64,000 nucleotides of DNA from the NCBI RefSeq assembly GCF_964340395.1, contig NC_135549.1, forward strand, positions 7,802,842 through 7,866,841. Direction: 5' to 3'. The position numbers and the translations under genes were made by a program. Numbering within the stretch: position 1 is the stretch's first letter; each line of letters opens with the position of its first letter. Source of the DNA: Glandiceps talaboti (taxonomy: Eukaryota; Hemichordata; Enteropneusta; Spengelidae). Shown in pieces: positions 38,670 to 51,255 of this stretch. The notes under the pieces are model-generated. The model made no database searches. It was not told the origin of the DNA and saw nothing but the letters and a program-made list of their open reading frames with translations.

Positions 38670-41352
38670 AAATACCAAGTAATGGTTAGAACTCTGATAG
38701 TAACTGTGTTTATAAATGTTAGCAAAAGTACACAACAATTATCAACTCATTGTAATATAAAAGATTAACTTTGAAATTTGATGAATCTTTTTTTTGAAAA
38801 ATAACAATTTATTTCCTTGTATTTATTAAAATAGATGATATAACAACAGATAACATGTACTGAATATGGACAGCTGGTTGAATAGAACCACTTATCGACG
38901 AGTTTTCCATTTTTTTTTACTGCAATGGCTGTCTCCTGAATAATTCCCATTTAAAAATAGTGAGACTATTTTGACCACACCCTAGGCAATTTTTAAAAAA
39001 TGAATTATGTACCGTTTTTTGATAGTCTAAAATTATTTTTTCAATGATAAAGCTAAGCTATCGTTGTGGTTTTCCTCACCATGGCTGTCGAACATTTTCT
39101 CATTTCTCATCCATGTGTCTTGTACATTCCATAATGTGCCATAAATCTCCGACATTCATTTTGGGTTGGGGAACGATCAGATTTCCAAAGACAATATTAT
39201 AATTTTGTACGGAATGAGAGATGTTTTGAAATATGAGATATGCAGTTTGTTGTATTTCCATTCCAGTATTCTTTTTTCACACTCCCATGATACTACAAAA
39301 AACTAAAAGTGTACTCTAAAGGTTTAAAATGAAAATGAAAGAATTTTATTCATGGTTGTTACTGTTTTTCAACAACTCCAGTCCATGTCATCAGTTCTAT
39401 AACATTAATACTATTATTTAATTATTAAGACTACAGAGAAGTTAAAGTTAAATGAACACATTTATTTTCAACAATCTAAGTACATTACTGTAACTTTTTA
39501 CACAAATTTTAAATCATTGTGATTCTTCTCTATATGCTGGAAATACAAGATTCTAGCAGGATAACTTGTTGGTTTTTGATAGAAAGTGAACAGCAAACAC
39601 ATTTTCATAAAAAGAGAAATACTAAGACTCATGCCTTGAATAATATACAGTATTAAGGCCCTAATAGCAAAATAATGAAGGCAAATATTGATGTCTGTGT
39701 GAATTTGTAAACCTAATCATTGACTTACAGCTTGTATTTTGGGAATCAAACTGTGTTTTATCCTGTTTTACAGTGTCCAGCACTTCAAAATTCACTCAGT
39801 GCAGGTTAGAATTATGTTACTCCAAATAGTTTTTTTTCCTTCCAGCCAGGTATAGCTGTGATTCAGAGACCAGTTTAGTCATAACCTAAATCTCCTAGTC
39901 ACTATCTCTCTTATATGACCATCATATTTCACTCTGCCAAACACAGCAAAACATAGTTGATGTCAATAATATCGCAATGTTGTTCAGCCAGTTGCTAGAA
40001 GGAAGGGATGAGATTAACATGAGTCATCATATAAACTCAGATAGAGAATCTATATTTTGCAGAGACACAGAGATCATTTGTAACTGTCTCCACTGAGCCA
40101 GAAATAACAAGACAAGAAGCAAAGTGTATGCTGTATTAGTACACCCTGCAGACTGTCTTAGTCATCATCATCATCGCTACATGGCTGACTTTCGATAACA
40201 AAATGATAAACTGCTTCACAATGGGGTAACCCATCATTTAAATGAGAGAGTCATCTCGTAACAGACAAAATTATGAATTGCATTTCATCACAATTAAGTA
40301 ACCTTGTTGTGCACGAAACTGTTAGAGAAATTTATGAATTATGTCACAGTGGAATTGTTCTTGTTTTGAACTTAAAATTGTTATCTGTACACAGAAAATT
40401 ATGAATTTATATTTTGCCACAATGGAGTCGTCCCTCTTTGAGCTAAAAACCATTATCTGGTCATTTCAAATATGATTCATTTTGACTTCCTCCAAACATT
40501 CTGTATTTAAGTATTCCGTAATTTAATCCATATTTATGTAAAAGCCACACTAGCTAAAACTGATGGCAAATCTTTCTGGATTTTCTATGTCTTTGGCGAC
40601 TTAGTTTTGATCTATCTGACCGTAATAGCATCTATGATTCCCAGGTGATTGACCTCCTGTGTATACAACCCACAGTTATGACCTGACCTCTAGGACATAG
40701 TTTTAGGTCCAGACCTGAAATTTGACAAAATAAATACTAACACCTATGATTAAAAAAATTGATCTCTTTTTTATGTTTTTGCAAACCATCAGCACTAAGG
40801 GTTAAATGAGAAGGCTTATTAACATGTAAAATGTTCACAGTACGAGTATTAAATGGTCAGGTCTTTATTTACCAAATAAGCCTTTTAGTTGCAGCTATTT
40901 TAAGTAGGTCTCCATACAAGAGGGAACACAAAATGGGATTAGAGTGACAGTAACTAAATTCATCTTACAAACTTCCATGTAACACTCGTACTAGCTTTTG
41001 TTTGCCCCACACAAATAAAAGAACTCCTCAGCTTGAAAGGTCACATATATTGTGGAATTACTTGACACGAGTTGTATTCTTTACTAAGGTACCACACCCA
41101 AGCATATTGCATTTGTGAAATGACTTTTACACCGTTCGTCTGGTAGCAGAGTAGCAATGGGTCAAAATACAATAGAGACATCAATCTGTGTTCTTGTTAA
41201 AAATGCACTTTCCAACAGGGCTTGATCTATTATTCACTGTCAGCTAAGCTTGGTTGTACTAGTATATTATTCCACCAATGTAACCAAATTCCATTTTATG
41301 CATGTCCCAGTGATTGATCATATATAAGCCACTTCTGTGTATTCCTTCCCTT

Positions 41353-41372
41353 TGACCTTTGACCTTTGACCT
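41353..41372 (-). promoter_or_regulatory. Three nuclear-receptor half-sites at DR1 spacing
   Basis: TGACCT occurs three times with single-base spacers. On the minus strand this reads AGGTCA A AGGTCA A AGGTCA, two overlapping consensus DR1 elements of the HNF4/RXR type. Function is inferred from the motif only. Confidence 0.4.
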
Positions 41373-44040
41373 GCTCTGATGCTCAAACTCCAGAAATTAA
41401 AAAGTACAAAACTGTCAAGTTAGTGAGAATGACCTCGGGTCACATGTATGCACTTCATGTCTTACATATCGTGAAACAAGTATTATTCAACATTTCCGGC
41501 AATAATCAAGTCTTTTGTATAATTTTAAAAGATCTCTACACACATTCCTCAATATTTAAAAATGTTGATTATAAACTCTTACTATTGAGTAGACAGTTTG
41601 TATTTCTGTACTAATACAGGGGGGGGGGGAGTTGATCCTAACAGTACTGATACGTGGGGGGTGGGGGTGGGAGGAGGGTGGGGGGCAGGGGTTGAAGTTA
41701 TATTATTGAGACATCATTTGTGTTTGTAATACATCTACCCTGAGATGTGTCAAGAATACGTAACCCATTCCTTGGAAGATCTAGAGGTTGAGGCGTTATA
41801 ACATGGAGTATCGTATCCTATCAATGTACCATAAACATCTAGTGTCTGACTATAACTTACACCTGATGTTAATTTATTTGAGACCTCAGACAAGATTGTC
41901 ATTCAGCAATCACAATATATATTAGATATTGTTCCCCAGTGGTTTACATAATGATTGCATTACCAGCAAATTGAGTTCAATCTAAGTGTTATGCTGCACC
42001 ACTGGTGATAAATTAACTGGTTTTATTGTCATCAATGAGCCTAGTTAGTATTGTCTACACCACTGGGTACAATTTGGGTCTACCTACGATTCTAATCCAT
42101 TAGTATCAAATTGTTTTCACATCAGCTGTACTATCGTACCCTGTGTTTCTACTTTGTGTATCATGTCATATCAGCATATGTAGATTTCATTTTCATTGAC
42201 AAATAAAACCATTTTTTCAAAGCATTTCAGTCTTCAGTCTGTGCTGTGGTTGAATTAGTTGGGAATGACTTCTCTGAAAAGTGCCAGCAGCTATAAAGCC
42301 TGTAACTTTTCACCAGTTTTCATATTTCACATTTGTAAATCTGCACTGCTCAAACTAGAGTATTATTTTTCCATTCAGACAATCAAGAATACATTTATTG
42401 AAAAGTGTTAAAATGGCAATAATTAAACATTACATTATGTTAGTTGGAGGATGATTTAGTATAGTAACAAGTTGAAAAATGTAATTGTGTCGAGTGTGCT
42501 GATTTTAGGTTGCAGGCCCAAAGGTCAATTTGACTGGAGTTATCATACCTTATTTTGTGTACAGCTGCACAAATATATTGACCCACAGGTAATTGAATCC
42601 TGTTCAAGGTGTATGATAAGTGAGTCATTATATCTAAACCAAAAAGTATTTTAAAAATGTTCCAGTCGTAGCTAAGTGCAGGTTTAGTAGGTGTTGAAGA
42701 CGTTTGCTGGAAACAGTTCAATCCTTCAGATTAGATGACGTACCTCTAGACAAACATTTTTCATAAATTTTGTTGTAGTTGGTGAGTTGTTTGTTTAGTG
42801 ATTAAACTTTATCAACATTCCACAACATTACACACAGGACGCAACTGTTCACATGTGGATTTCAAGCCAGTGTACAGGGTACTATTATGTGTAAAATTAG
42901 GAGCATAAATTCATGAAGTGAAAATGTCAGGATAGAGGAATAGTGTAAGTATAGCGATAGTTCTTGAAGTCTACAAGTAGGCTTAATAGTGTAAAATTAT
43001 AAATCTATGGTAAAATGTAATACCAGTGAGAGCTAGCTATGAGGGTTTTCACAATCAGCATATTGCTTTTTAGCCTCCAAGGATTTACATTTCCTCTAAG
43101 TAATTTTGTCTCAGGTATACTAACAGTGCTAGAACTTTATTGCATTAGTATGTGATCATTTCCTCAGAACTCATACTTTACATTATATGTAGAGTTGCCA
43201 ATCCCCAATGCAACTATTGAATATTAATATCCAAATCATAAATGCATATCACATCCATAGTACAATTTCTTTGATACAAGTTGTCCATAATAATGTACCA
43301 GTTGGGGATAGCATTCTTTTGATACATATATTTATTATATTCAAAGCACTTTTCTTTTTTTCTATCACTGAGAAGGAAGATTTCAATATTTTAAAAAAAT
43401 AATGAATTATTTAAAAACAGGAAATTATTGATGGTAAAATTGCAGGATAGTTCTTGCTCTCTCACTATATCAAGTGAGAAATTCTTACACACCTTCCTTG
43501 TTGCTAAGGAATTTCTGTAGACTGAATTATTTATTCCATTTAGCTTAATGGACTGGAAGTTGTATGTTTCATATGAACCAGGGCTATTAATTTCCCCCAT
43601 GTCACATATCAATTATTCAAATAATACAGAATGAATGTACAAGTGAGATATGCTATATTCATATAAGAGTTTGTACAAGTGGGATTATGCTGCGCTTGGT
43701 AGTTATTATTTAGTATAGGGCATTTGTGAACAATTTATTTTTTTTAAATATATCTTCCAAAATGTGGTAATTCCAGAGCTGTTTAGCATTTTTTATGTTC
43801 AATAATATCGCAATGGGTCAATCAGGGGTTAATAAACAAATGTGTTGATAACATTGACTGTGATAATTTATGTTGTCATTAAAATGTCTTACAAAAACAA
43901 ACGAAAGGTACGTTTGTCTGAATCTGTTAGTAAGAAAATATGAAAAATGTTTGTGTTTTTATGAATGGTAGGTTTCCCAAATGTTTTACTTTTAGGTGTG
44001 TCAATTCACGGTAAACGTATACGAATGGTTCGTCTGTACT

Positions 44041-44059
44041 GGACACTAGAGGGCGCTAT
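44041..44059 (+). promoter_or_regulatory. CTCF-like motif
   Basis: GGACACTAGAGGGCGCTAT matches the conserved CTCF core (C-x-AG-x-GGGCGC) closely. It lies in CpG-richer DNA between PRICKLE and the FABP cluster. Confidence 0.35.
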
Positions 44060-46272
44060 ACGAAATTATTCGATCGATGGATCGAATATGATTGGCGAGC
44101 AGAGCGTAACCTTTCCCATGCGACGATTGAATTAGTGATTGAGCGACCCTTTACACATACTGGTATATGTATATTTTATGACATTGTCTTTTGATTATCA
44201 TGATGTCCATTATCACATCATACTAAGTTCTTGCTATCTTTTTTGATTATCTTTCATCAAGACAATCGTGTACCTTGAGTACACAAAATGAAGTGTCCTG
44301 TCTTATCAACTGATCGGAATGAGCAAAATAAGGAAGTACAACATACATCATTTGTGGTGACTGTTCCTTTCCCGCTCACGAATACCTGATGACTTGGCAA
44401 TTACATGTAATTGTATCCCTAGGTGATAAATACGACGTAAATTACAGTACTAATGACCACTGCCATCAATTGTTATTAGGTCAATTACTAGATTCAACCA
44501 GTAGGTGGATAAAATCCCTTTATTCGACGTTATGGTCTTTAACTGAAGACCTTCCTCAGAAAGTGCTATGCATGGCTTTGTTGGCCGATTCAATTTTTTT
44601 CCATCCAACTATTCGTCTAACTTCAAGCCATTGCTCAACCAAGAACAACAAAGAGCGATTTACATGCATCTATGTTTAACCCTAACTTACTTGGACTGAT
44701 CTAGAGACCTGTTACAAAATTGTTATTGTTTTGAGAAATGACTGTCTCCACAATTTCGTTTTTTTTCCTTCATTCAGTGTTGTAGATTTAAATGGAAAAC
44801 TCTACACCTTGTACATTTCTCATTATCTTAGCTTCAGATAGATTGTCACATTGATTTATGATGGTCTATCACTTTCACATAATGACAACAGTGATGAAAT
44901 ACGGGTTTCATTATTTGTTATGCACTACAAAAGTAGTCAATATAAGTTTGTATTTTGTCCGTCGGTAACCATATATCAAACTTACATTTGTCTGTTCTTA
45001 TTCCCACTCCGTCTCTTTCCTTTCTACCTTTCCCATTTGTCTCCTTCTGTCAGGCTTTATTCATCATCCACACTTGTTCATTTTAATATTTATCATTTCG
45101 AGCAGAAAGTTCAGATAGTATGGGAAGACATCTGATCATGAGAGGATGCACAAACGATGCATTCGTGGTGTCTCGTGTCACGTAGATCCAGGAGACATTT
45201 CAAGTAGCCCAAAACTGTACACCGAACAGGGAATGCTTCGTCCGTTCGAAGTAGTTCTGCCTTCATGTATACCGTGACTCTTTCTGCTGCTCCCTCCCTT
45301 AATTCGTTATCCATCATAATGTTCCCTAATGAATAATCTGTAGTGTACAGGTTTTGTAAATTGTCTACAACAAAATCTGTCAATAATGAGTAACCTGATA
45401 ATTATGCAAATTAGTCATTATAATTAAAACCTATATCAACAAACTTCATAGGATAGGTGCGCATTATTAGGGTTGGTATATGCATTAAATTATATTAAAT
45501 TTTAAGCTTGCATTCTTAAGATAAAGCCTGAAAACCCGAAAGTCATTAAAGTTCATTAACTGTAAGCTACATGAACAAACTTTATAGGACATATGCACTT
45601 ACGGGAGGTCGAACTTTTGAAGTTTGGTTTAATCTGTATGATAATTATTTACGAGTTACTAGTACTTTGTTCCCCCCATATATGCATACAGTCGAGACCT
45701 ACATGGTTATACTTTTTTTCAACTGTGTAGAAGACGCCACAATGCATGATATATACTTATAGCAGGTGGTCGTAGGTGTGTAGACATCTCGTTGTATTTC
45801 CTTTACACTGTGTTATTATTCATTATCATCCTGCAACAGTCACATTAGACGGGCGCAATCGAGTCAGACCGTGGTGTATCTACCTAGATTCTGTTAAATC
45901 GCAAGTGTCGTGTGACAAGTGTCTTCAAATGTAGGGTATATCCTTCAACTTGGGGGCATATCTCCTACGAATTGGATGAAAGATGTGTACGAATATAATC
46001 AATTTTTATTGTGTATTGTGATTAAAGAACGGGTTAGACTTATCATCGATCGAATTCTCGTATTTGTTCTTTGTGGAACACTAAGATTATTCCTCATATA
46101 TAAATGTTTCAACTACTGATAAAGGTATTTTTGGGCTTTAAAAGTCTCCTCATCGTAGTTATTTGGAGTTTATGTTTGGAATGATGATGAGAATGAATGA
46201 ATGGCTCAACGTGAGGGCACGCACATGAGTGAAGTAACACTCGAATAGTGCATCTATTGGTGGTGAAAACCA

Positions 46273-46274
<2 letters not shown>

Positions 46275-46359
<85 letters not shown>
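46275..46359. repeat. (TC)n microsatellite
   Basis: About 42 uninterrupted TC units. Confidence 0.97.
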
Positions 46360-46362
<3 letters not shown>

Positions 46363-46579
46363 TGTTTGGTAACGATACTGTAGGTATTATTTTAGTCCTA
46401 TTTGTGAGTTTTTTATTATTCGATGTGTACGTTGTTCAAGTTAAACTACTCACCTATTTTTAGCATGCAAAACAGTTGCGTGTGGTAAAACCATAATATA
46501 AAGACCAACACACAAATAACCTCGCAACACAAATCATAGCTGAACAAAACACAACCATACGTTGTCGGCCAAGCCTAAG

Positions 46580-46614
46580 ATGGACGAGGACGGATTGGTC
46601 CAAATATTTACACA
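46580..46614 (+). CDS. Candidate first coding exon, unknown gene
   Basis: ATG in a good context (cctaagATGGAC) encodes MDEDGLVQIFT plus two bases, ending at a consensus gtaagt donor (46615). A GC-box-like segment (gtgggcgggg near 47020) follows. No partner exon was identified downstream, and the product is not recognised. It could be chance. Confidence 0.25.
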
Positions 46615-48250
46615 GTAAGTAGAATATTCTCACTAGGTTTTCAGTACGTTGCTTTTTTTACTGTACTCGTTGTAAAAAGGAGCAATGAAATATGTGTTTA
46701 AACTTTTTACGTCATCCTTGATCGTCGTAAATCAATAAATGTCCTCTTGACGGCAGTACTAAGCGTTAGCTAAGTAGCAAACACATGTTCTGGCTTGCGA
46801 GAATCGCGAGAATGTGCCAACCTAAATGATTTTTATTGTTTTACAGGACAAAACCATAGCAATTATATTATTAAAGAATCGATATAAAAATTATGAAATT
46901 GTTTCCACTTTATAAATGTTCGTTCAAAATACACACTGTACTATGTCTCTCTTAGAGTGTAAGTAAGATACAGAGGTAAGATACGTCGTGTTGTTACGCC
47001 CCCACCGGCCTCCTCTCTCCCGTGGGCGGGGTTGACCATGTACCAATGTGTGATGCCGCCCCGTCACGGCGTACCTCACATATTACTAGTATGTCCCCAC
47101 AGGCATTTGTTTCCCGAGTTATGTCTCAGAATATTTCTATCAGAATACAATAAAATGTCGATAATATCGTTAACATTGACGTATTTAGCCAACTATATAT
47201 GAAAGGGGTAAAATTACACTTGTTTCTGTGATCGTGCAGGTTCACCCAACGCGAAAGTGTCTTCTAATCTAATGATAGTATCATTGGTAGGGGAGATTTG
47301 GAGTTTAAGGCAATTTTAGACTATCTTGGCAAACATTTCACATCTTTAAAAGACTATCATCTCAAATTAGCATAGGGTGAACATATTTAAGAAAAGTTTT
47401 ATACCATTATGACAGTAAAAAGGTTGTTGGTGCATCTGATTGTTGGTTGAATGCATGAGTGACCTCTGGGGGTGAGGGAGTCCTTGGGGTTTCCCCCTTG
47501 GCAGATCTGGAGTTTTTTGTTTCTATTAAGGAATGTTTAGGTTATTCATAGCCTTTGAGGTAATATTTCCAAGCTTCGAATAGCTCACGTAAATATCACA
47601 TAAAAATGGGCCCGTAACGTTGGTATAGGGGCATTAATATTGCATGTCTAGTAAAGTCACAGGTATATTAGGTGGTCATACCCAGTGTATAATAGAAACT
47701 GGAATCTGATGAGATGTGGTGATTTGTAGTGTCAATAACATGTAGTATCCAAAATAGAAAGTGTATTAATCCCTTCTGACGTTCATACTGACGAGTAGAA
47801 CAATTTAGATTAACTTCTTTTATAAACTATATATGAAGATTACCATTACGAAACCTTCAAGTTCCCTTTTGCCCCGAAGTGCAATATAAGGGAAGCATTG
47901 ATTGTGAAACAGCCAAGTATTTACATGACATGTTCTGTAACTAGTGTGGTAGCTAGGTAATACATGTATCTATGTATATGTAAAGTTATGAACTAATAAG
48001 TAATATTAAAGAATTGATGTAAGAAACAGGGACAAGAACAAATACTTACATTTACCACATTTCAGACAAGGCTATATGCCATTGTAGAAAGGGATTTTTT
48101 TCTTCCATCACAATCCAAAACACAATGACCCCCCCCCCCCATCCATAACTTTCAAAACAGCATGACCCTCCCCGGCCTACTGCCAATCTCAAAAACAGGG
48201 TGACCCTCCCTACAAATCCACCCCCAGGCCGAAGAAATTGACCGGTCTGT
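46615..48250. other. Intergenic, GC-box segment and C-rich repeat
   Basis: Contains an unusually GC-rich 80-bp segment (about 46997-47080) with GC-box-like sequence, and near 48112-48215 three degenerate units of the form CAAAACA..TGACCCTCCC. No gene recognised. Confidence 0.5.
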
Positions 48251-48376
48251 TAGTGGTTTGAGATTATTCAGACTATAGACAAAGTTTCATATTACAAAGT
48301 TTACACCTGAAAACAAGTGACATGTAATATTTATGTAAAGTTGTCAGTAACCTTGAAATAAAAAAGAGATCCCATT

Positions 48377-48628
48377 ATGTGCAATCAGAATGATTTAATG
48401 TCGAATACTACAATACAGAAACCGAGACAAGCAAGTGACCACAACAACCTGTCAAGTGATACTAAGCATCTTCTATCGCGTAATATGAATGAAAACAACA
48501 TAGCAGGATCAATCAATCTAAACGTGTACACATCACTAAACCTAGCAACGGGAAAACATTCGTCAATTTCAATATCAAATGACAATGTCTCTCTAATAAA
48601 TAGCTATCCGAGACTGAATATGACATAG
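48377..48628 (+). other. 83-codon ORF preserved in both duplicate copies
   Basis: Starts MCNQNDLMSNTTIQKPRQ and ends NSYPRLNMT. It lies downstream of FABP copy 1 on the opposite strand and is intact at 51004-51255 with five residue changes. Conservation is no stronger than that of the surrounding duplication, so coding status is unproven. It may simply be 3' flank. Confidence 0.2.
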
Positions 48629-49089
48629 AACAAACAGGAAAGTAACATGTCATAGATACCGTATTGCTCCAGGGTAGAGATAGTTTTATCTGCAACCAGT
48701 GAGACCTTACGTTATAGCATTTCAACAATCCCTGTGATGCATATTAAAAATATGGAATTTCTTCACACCGTGGGTAGAATAACAATTGCAGACACCATTG
48801 AGATTAAAACATCTAGCAACAAATCAGTCGCCCGAGGATAGAAAAATCGACCAAATATTGGATAAATCAGCCGCTTAAGGACACAGGTATTAATCACTCA
48901 TAGCATGTCAATTTGATGACGTCACAATCAATTGCCCTAGATAAATACATCAAGTCTGCAGCAAGGGAAGTGTAGCCATAGCAGAACCGTTTTCACTTGA
49001 AATTCATCAAATTACTGGAACAGTTACGTTACTTGAAGGAGAGTTATTTACTCAGAGTACATTTTACTGAATTTATGTATGTCTTCATT

Positions 49090-49494
49090 TTAAGCTTTCT
49101 TGAAGAAACACACTCCGGTGGCTGTATTTTTGGTAACTTTCACGACGAGCTGATCGCCATCTACTTGTCTGACCGCGACCAGATCATCACCTGGTTGGTT
49201 TCCCCTTGTGACAATCTTACCGTCTTCTAAAGTGGCGATAATTTCACGTTTGCCAAAAAACGTTGTTATCTCGGTGGGCTCATCCAGTTTAAACTTCTCA
49301 AAATGTGTCGCCGCTTCGTTATTTATTTCTTTCAACACCCAACAACCGTCCTCTTCGAATATTTCAAGGTGCGGTTTCGCAGCAATCAGCATCTTAGCCG
49401 CTTCTTCTGGTACCCCCATCTCAGCAAACAACGTATCGGAGATTTCATGGCGAATGAATTCCCATTTACCAGCGAATTTCCCAACAAAGGTCAT
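49090..49494 (-). CDS. Fatty-acid-binding-protein-like, copy 1 (intronless)
   Basis: 134 codons plus stop in one exon, the usual length for intracellular lipid-binding proteins (iLBP/FABP), small cytosolic beta-barrels that carry fatty acids or retinoids. It begins MTFVGKFAGKWEF, the G-x-W start of the family. Other family-like blocks are the EMGVPEEAAKM helix-turn-helix region, ATLEDGKIVTRG and AVRQVDGDQLVVKV. A longer ORF starts 20 codons upstream, but copy 2 lacks that extension, so the ATG at 49494 was chosen. It retains the Arg of the VRxxDG block but has GVCFFKK in place of the usual Arg-x-Tyr ligand-carboxylate motif. Canonical FABP genes have three introns; this one has none. It differs from copy 2 at 13 of 134 residues. 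Confidence 0.85.
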   Translation of the reverse strand: MTFVGKFAGKWEFIRHEISDTLFAEMGVPEEAAKMLIAAKPHLEIFEEDGCWVLKEINNEAATHFEKFKLDEPTEITTFFGKREIIATLEDGKIVTRGNQPGDDLVAVRQVDGDQLVVKVTKNTATGVCFFKKA

Positions 49495-49680
49495 TGTGAT
49501 ATCAGTCCTGAAGGGTAACTTAAATTCTTCTAATTGGTGTAGAGAATATATCACGTCTATCTACATGTCGGGCTATATGTACCCGATGTATAGTCTACTC
49601 TTAGTCCGGAAGTGACGCCTTGAATTGCATTTTTAATCTTTATGGCCTTTTCACCAAAGTGCCGTCCTTACTATTATATG

Positions 49681-50815
49681 TTAAACTGACACCATAAACT
49701 GAGAGTCTCGGTTTGCAAAAAAATTGTCATCTGAGACCAGTCTGAGAAGGCAAAAAATGGCCATCTGAGACCAGTCTGAGAAGGCAAAAAATGGCCATCT
49801 GAGACCGGTCTCTGTTTGCTAGTCTCAGTCCCAGTTTGCCAGTCTCATATGGCAAAAAACGTCTACCTGAGAATAGTCAGTTCACAAAAATTGTGATCAG
49901 AGACTATGCTATTGAGACCATTGTGAATACTGAAGACTTTACCAAAAATTATACATTTACGTAAATGCAACAAACATTACATGTACTAGTAGCATAGATG
50001 TATCCCTAATACATCCATGCTAGTAGCAAAATGAAGTACTGGTACACTTCATGAAGCACTGACTGGTACAACGAGTAACAGTGAAGTAAAGCACTTTCTC
50101 TATGTGCTACACTCATTCATAGCATTCATATCAAGTGTAAAAGTATACTGTTTCAAATGGTTTATTTACAAACCTAGCATGTGGCATTTCTCATGTGGCC
50201 AATTAGCAAATGAAACACGTATACTTTTGCTCTTGATATGGATGCTATAAATGATTGTACATACAGACAATGTTTTACTTTAGTGTTATGGGTTGTATAA
50301 CTACACTTAAGAAATAGTTGACACCATACATAACAAACAATATGTATGGAAGGCAACACTGATTACAATACAAACACTAACAAGTATCTAAATCCTTAGA
50401 GTATAATATAAACATTCTATAACTATGGAAGTATAAGGGGAGACTCCATGCAATAACCATGGGAGTTCTTACAGAGTTCACTTATACATCCCATAACGTT
50501 ATTCATTGGTGTGCCTGTGATTTTGCCTTTTTCAAAGATCTGCCATGAATAATCTGTAACTCTATACATGGATGCACAATGTTCTGTACCAGTAACAACC
50601 TAACATCAGAGACTAGTTTTTTCCAGATAGACAGATTTTGCGAACTGAGACTGGTCTCACATTGGCAGGTTTGTTTGCCATCTGAGACTGGTCTCAGATC
50701 ACAATTTTTTCCAAACTGATACTAGTCTCAGTCTGACTGTTTTTCTCCATCTGAGACTGGTCTTAGATGACTATTTTTTGCAAACTGAGACTCTCAGTTC
50801 ATGGTCTCAGTTTAA
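49681..50815. mobile_element. Foldback / piggyBac-type MITE with TTAA ends
   Basis: Both termini are TTAA followed by a near-identical inverted repeat. The left end reads TTAAACTGACACCATAAACT and then GAGAGTCTCGGTTTGC. The right end on the opposite strand reads TTAAACTGAGACCATGAACT and then GAGAGTCTCAGTTTGC. Subterminal regions carry several copies of the palindrome CTGAGACYRGTCTCAG, and interior arms (for example around 50117-50160 and 50200-50250) also pair, so almost the whole 1135 bp is an imperfect inverted repeat. There is no ORF. TTAA suggests piggyBac-type mobilisation, but TTAA is also part of the palindromic end. Confidence 0.8.
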
Positions 50816-50877
50816 TGTTTTAGGTACCCTTACATACCTCGTTACATGCAAACCTGCATTATTCCTCAGACCACTTT
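50816..50877. other. Spacer between foldback element and duplicate copy 2
   Basis: A 62-bp unique stretch without features. Confidence 0.6.
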
Positions 50878-51003
50878 TAGTGGTTTGAGATTATTCAGAC
50901 TATTGACAAAGTTTCATATTACAAAGTTTACACCTGAAAACAATTGACATGTAATATTTACGTAAAGTTGTCAGTAACCTTGAAATAAAAAAGAGATCCC
51001 ATT

Positions 51004-51255
51004 ATGTGCAATCAGAATGATTTAATGTCGAATACTACAATACAGAAACCGAGACAAGCAAGTGACCACAACAACCTGTCAAGTGATACTAAGCATCTTC
51101 TATCGCGTAATATGAATGAAAACAACATAGCAGGATCAATCAATCTAAACGTGTACACATCAATAAACCTAGCAACGGGAAAACATTCGTCAATTTCAAT
51201 GTCAAATGACAAAATCTCTCTAATAAATAGCTATCCGAGACTGAATATGACATAG
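51004..51255 (+). other. 83-codon ORF, second copy
   Basis: Same ORF as at 48377-48628, differing by a few substitutions. Coding status unproven. Confidence 0.2.

Larger units (their letters stand above)
38670..46579. other. Intergenic region downstream of PRICKLE
   Basis: The first part is presumably PRICKLE 3' UTR; its end cannot be fixed. No confident gene follows. Contents: degenerate AT-rich tandem units (40215-40435), a triple DR1-type motif (41353-41372), G-rich tracts (41621-41690), a CTCF-like motif (44041-44059), a weak 90-codon minus-strand ORF (45111-45383) and (TC)n (46275-46359). CpG content rises after about 44 kb. Confidence 0.6.
48251..49680. repeat. Segmental duplication, copy 1
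   Basis: About 1.43 kb, homologous to 50878-52335 in the same orientation. It carries a FABP-like gene and its downstream flank. By eye the downstream flank differs at roughly 21 of 837 aligned bases, whereas the upstream flank has many substitutions and indels. Homology stops exactly where the foldback element begins. Confidence 0.93.

Noticed and set aside
40215-40435. Degenerate tandem units sharing AATTATGAATT and CACAATGG
   Set aside because: Spacing is irregular (about 58-73 bp) and similarity low, so a true tandem repeat is not secure.
44541-44580. CTGAAGA...GAAA resembling a hammerhead core
   Set aside because: Stem II cannot pair and there is no stem I complementarity, unlike the motif at 53504-53547.
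45111-45383. 90-codon minus-strand ORF with protein-like composition
   Set aside because: No recognised family, no clear splice or promoter context; left as an unsupported possibility.
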